This document shows, piece after piece, positions 61,917-64,000 of a stretch of 64,000 nucleotides of DNA (positions are counted from its first letter, which is position 1; each line of letters opens with the position of its first letter). The translations under genes and the position numbers were made by a program. The DNA comes from Nitrosotalea devaniterrae (GTDB lineage Archaea; Thermoproteota; Nitrososphaeria; Nitrososphaerales; Nitrosopumilaceae), in assembly GCA_900065925.1 (NCBI GenBank), contig LN890280.1, forward strand, positions 550,451 through 614,450. The letters run 5' to 3'. The notes under the pieces were generated by a model. That model was not told the DNA's origin and did no database searches. It saw only the letters and a list, made by a program, of their open reading frames with translations.

Positions 61917-63371
61917 TCAAACCTTCAAGTTTCTTGTCACTGCACTATGGTCAGATATTATTTTTCCCGGATTTAGAATATTTTTTGGGTCAAACTGTTT
62001 TTTTACTTGCTTGAATAGATCGTATGTTTTTTTATTATACTGCATTTTTACAAACTCTGATCTGGCAAAACCATCTCCATGCTCTCCTGATATACTACCT
62101 CCTATTGATATTACACCAGAGAAAAACTCTGATGCAATATTTTTGATGCGGTGGATGTCTCTTTGTCTGAGAATTGACATGACATGCAGGTTGCCATTTC
62201 CTGCATGGCCATATATTATGACCTTAAAGCCATACTTTTTTGAAATCATCTCAAGTATCTTTAACAGAAGCGGGAGTCTTTTTACTGGGACCACTGCATC
62301 CTCGATGAGGTGGGGCATTATCTCATTTTTTGTTATACTCTGTAGACTGTATGCAAGCGCAGAGTTTCTAAAGTTCCACAATTTCTTGATTTTGTCCCTG
62401 TTTGTTTCAGTCTTGATTATTTGACCTGATGTGATTTTGTAAATCTTTTTTTTACTTGATTGTATCATGTTGTCAAACTCGACAAAAATGAGACAGCCTG
62501 TCTTTGATGACATCTTGATCTTGATCTTGATGTGTTTTGTTATATTGCTGTCAAAAATCTCTACTGCTGATGGTTGTAATTTGATTATATTTGGAACATC
62601 TCTTACTGCTTCTGTCAGTGTACCATAATGTATGATGCACAGACAGATATTTTTTGGTAATGGATAAGTCCTTAGTTTTGCAGAAACTATTATGCCAAGT
62701 GTTCCCTCAGAGCCTGCAATTAATTTGTGTAAATCTTTTTCTAAAGAAACCTTGTCAATTCTATACCCACACGAGTTCTTGGATACCTTGGGAAATGACA
62801 CATCTTCACTGGAACGTATCTTGTTTATGATTTTCTTAAAGTCGCGATTACCTGGAAAATTTATAACTGTTCCAGAACCGTCTACCATTCTGACTTGAAT
62901 CAGGTTGTCTATTGTACTGCCATACTTTAGCGAGTGGATACCGCTTGCATTGGTTCCAATCATTCCACCTATTGTACAGTGTGGACCTATTGATGGGTCA
63001 GGACCTATGAATCTGTTCCGAGTCTGAAGTATTTTATCAAGACGACCCTTGAAGACTCCGCTTCCAACTTTGACATGGTCGTCTCCAAGTCTTATCTCAT
63101 CAAGATGTCTCATATCCAAAATGATTCCTCTACCAAGTGCACTACCAACAAGTCCTACACCTGCTCCACGTGGTGTTACTGGAATACCATATTTTCTTGC
63201 AAATTTTATTATCTTTACAATATCTGATTCATTGCGGGGAAATGCAACAACTTGCGGCTTTACAACATAAGAACTGGCATCAACTGAATAGAGATTGCGT
63301 ATCTGGGCATCCCATGAAACTGTGCATTTTACAATTCTTGATAAACTAGGCCCGACCTGACTTGGTTTCAT
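61917..63371 (-). CDS. GlcD-like FAD-linked oxidase
   Basis: The 484-residue protein belongs to the GlcD/D-lactate dehydrogenase family: PHCTIGGMIGTNASGIHSLK and PRGAGVGLVGSALGRGIILD for FAD, and a C-terminal half with YGHAGNGNLH and SGEHGDGFARSEF, the usual substrate-side motifs. No iron-sulfur subunit is fused. It oxidises a D-2-hydroxy acid such as lactate or glycolate; the substrate is not decided by sequence. Confidence 0.9.
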   Translation of the reverse strand: MKPSQVGPSLSRIVKCTVSWDAQIRNLYSVDASSYVVKPQVVAFPRNESDIVKIIKFARKYGIPVTPRGAGVGLVGSALGRGIILDMRHLDEIRLGDDHVKVGSGVFKGRLDKILQTRNRFIGPDPSIGPHCTIGGMIGTNASGIHSLKYGSTIDNLIQVRMVDGSGTVINFPGNRDFKKIINKIRSSEDVSFPKVSKNSCGYRIDKVSLEKDLHKLIAGSEGTLGIIVSAKLRTYPLPKNICLCIIHYGTLTEAVRDVPNIIKLQPSAVEIFDSNITKHIKIKIKMSSKTGCLIFVEFDNMIQSSKKKIYKITSGQIIKTETNRDKIKKLWNFRNSALAYSLQSITKNEIMPHLIEDAVVPVKRLPLLLKILEMISKKYGFKVIIYGHAGNGNLHVMSILRQRDIHRIKNIASEFFSGVISIGGSISGEHGDGFARSEFVKMQYNKKTYDLFKQVKKQFDPKNILNPGKIISDHSAVTRNLKV

Positions 63372-63521
63372 TGATGGTCTATATCATAAATGCTTAAAAA
63401 ATGATTTAATTTTTCTGGAAATTGTCTATTCTTTGTATAATTCTTGGTTCCTGTTTTTCGCTTGGATATACCGGATCTATATTGGTAGGTTTTTTATTCC
63501 ACGGTGCCGTATTAATGGACA

Positions 63522-63741
63522 GTCATCCGACTGACAAAAGTGAAGACACGCTTGAATCAGGTCATCAGGTAAGGACTTGGTTTTCTGACTCGGCGGTGTT
63601 TTGCATTTCTGTGCGGAAACTATGTGACAACACGTGGAAATCTCCAGGAATGGGAAAACAATGGCAAAGAGGGAAAGTAATAGATGCGTTGGCATGTTAT
63701 TGCTTGGGAAAAAATGCCATGTCCACCCAAGGCCGGATGAC
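63522..63741 (+). ncRNA. Candidate structured RNA closed by an 8-bp helix
   Basis: In a 465-nt gene-free gap, this 220-nt stretch has higher GC than its surroundings. Its ends pair perfectly: GTCATCCG (63522-63529) with CGGATGAC (63734-63741). Inside, CAGGTC...GACTTG and TGGCAT...ATGCCA can pair. A T-run (CTTTTTT, 63745-63751) follows the 3' stem, as in an archaeal terminator. An open frame across it reads as an unlikely Cys/Trp/Ser-rich protein. It does not show the SRP RNA loop or the RNase P GAGGAAAGTCC block, so its class is unknown. Confidence 0.45.
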
Positions 63742-63836
63742 ATTCTTTTTTGGTTTAATCTGGAAATTATATCCTGTCAAATCTTCATGCATAATCTCTG
63801 AAAGATTTAATTTAGTAAAACCGAGTCTTTTTACTA

Positions 63837-64000
63837 TTGGATTTTTTGGGTACAAACCTTGACAAGCTTTTCAGTTCCACTGACAATTCCAATCCTCTGA
63901 TGTGGTTGGTCTGGATTCTTCCAATCTTTGTCTTTATGCTATATGGACAACGAATCCAGCTCCAAGTTACGTCCTCTGAAATCAACAAGGGGCTTGAGAA
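63837..64000 (+). CDS. Start of a DUF1512-like membrane protein (runs off the window)
   Basis: A frame from a TTG at 63837 reads MDFLGTNLDKLFSSTDNSNP, then LMWLVWILPIFVFMLYGQRI as a transmembrane segment, and stays open to the window end. It resembles the N-terminus of the archaeal DUF1512 proteins, by memory. A TTTAATTTA box (about 63806-63814) lies about 27 nt upstream, supporting the start. The gene is partial. Confidence 0.6.
   Translation, partial: MDFLGTNLDKLFSSTDNSNPLMWLVWILPIFVFMLYGQRIQLQVTSSEINKGLE

Noticed and set aside
63522-63741. RNase P or SRP RNA
   Set aside because: A few similarities (an AGGTAAGG run) were noted, but the conserved GAGGAAAGTCC block and the SRP GGAAGG-AGCAGC loop are absent on both strands.
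63422-63862. 146-residue frame over the structured-RNA candidate
   Set aside because: Composition is Cys/Trp/Ser/Phe-rich without domain or signal peptide, it overlaps the next gene's promoter and start, and the region shows long-range pairing instead.
1-64000. CRISPR array
   Set aside because: Repeats A and B are few, irregularly spaced and diverged; no short identical direct repeats with unique spacers and no cas genes were seen.

Overview
The window looks like the chromosome of an ammonia-oxidising archaeon (Nitrososphaerota, formerly Thaumarchaeota), probably near Nitrosotalea or Nitrosopumilus. The evidence is a low GC content, TATA boxes about 27 nt before many start codons (leaderless transcription), an archaeal class I lysyl-tRNA synthetase, archaeal Elp3, CofG and CofH for coenzyme F420, a UbiA-type prenyltransferase, a Cdc48/VAT N-domain, a ceruloplasmin-like multicopper oxidase, a thaumarchaeal-type S-layer paralogue, and single RAM (Lrp ligand-binding) proteins. 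Genus is inferred from memory of the families; no search was run.

Region 1 (about 0.4-26.1 kb) is an accessory array of some 20 secreted or membrane-anchored proteins. Most start with the same short leader, MKTLH or a near variant, and the leader is conserved as DNA (ATGAAAACTCTACAT). Genes are chained by 4-nt ATGA stop/start overlaps or a few bases. They mix and match parts: BNR and YVTN beta-propellers, Ig-like domains, a PepSY-like domain, degenerate cupredoxins, a gapless 48-residue two-cysteine module present six times, and a C-terminal PEFPFA membrane tail present four times. Their promoters share a YCTRCRYCAS-TTTTTTAAA core. In six of them a GTACCGTAC-like palindrome follows exactly 8 nt after the TATA box. 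Several genes end in an orphan copy of the leader with no gene behind it. The array is interrupted by an HNH endonuclease, a HicBA toxin-antitoxin pair inserted just behind an orphan leader, small proteins, and a frameshifted gene. Spacers carry two families of intergenic repeats.

Region 2 (26.1-38.6 kb) holds a 907-residue FN3 surface protein with duplicated terminal modules, a truncated S-layer paralogue, an F420/FMN split-barrel protein, a CBS-domain protein, a winged-helix/PLD-like regulator, a UbiA prenyltransferase, a single-domain response regulator, small conserved proteins, membrane-anchored Ig-like proteins, a P-loop kinase and a Dps-like ferritin.

Region 3 (38.6-53.7 kb) is mostly housekeeping: a MarR-MFS efflux operon, a thioredoxin reductase without the usual NADPH motif, RAM proteins, the Elp3-LysS operon, PurM with a winged-helix gene, a cation exchanger, TldE/PmbA, CofG-CofH and a CbtA-like membrane protein.

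Region 4 (53.9-64 kb) is envelope and redox: a pentapeptide-repeat secreted protein behind a DtxR-like box, the multicopper oxidase, a winged-helix regulator, a PQQ-type sugar dehydrogenase, an HtrA protease, a GT2 glycosyltransferase with an SRPBCC protein, an OB-fold tRNA-binding protein, a GlcD-type FAD oxidase, a likely structured RNA at 63522-63741, and the start of a DUF1512-like gene running off the end.
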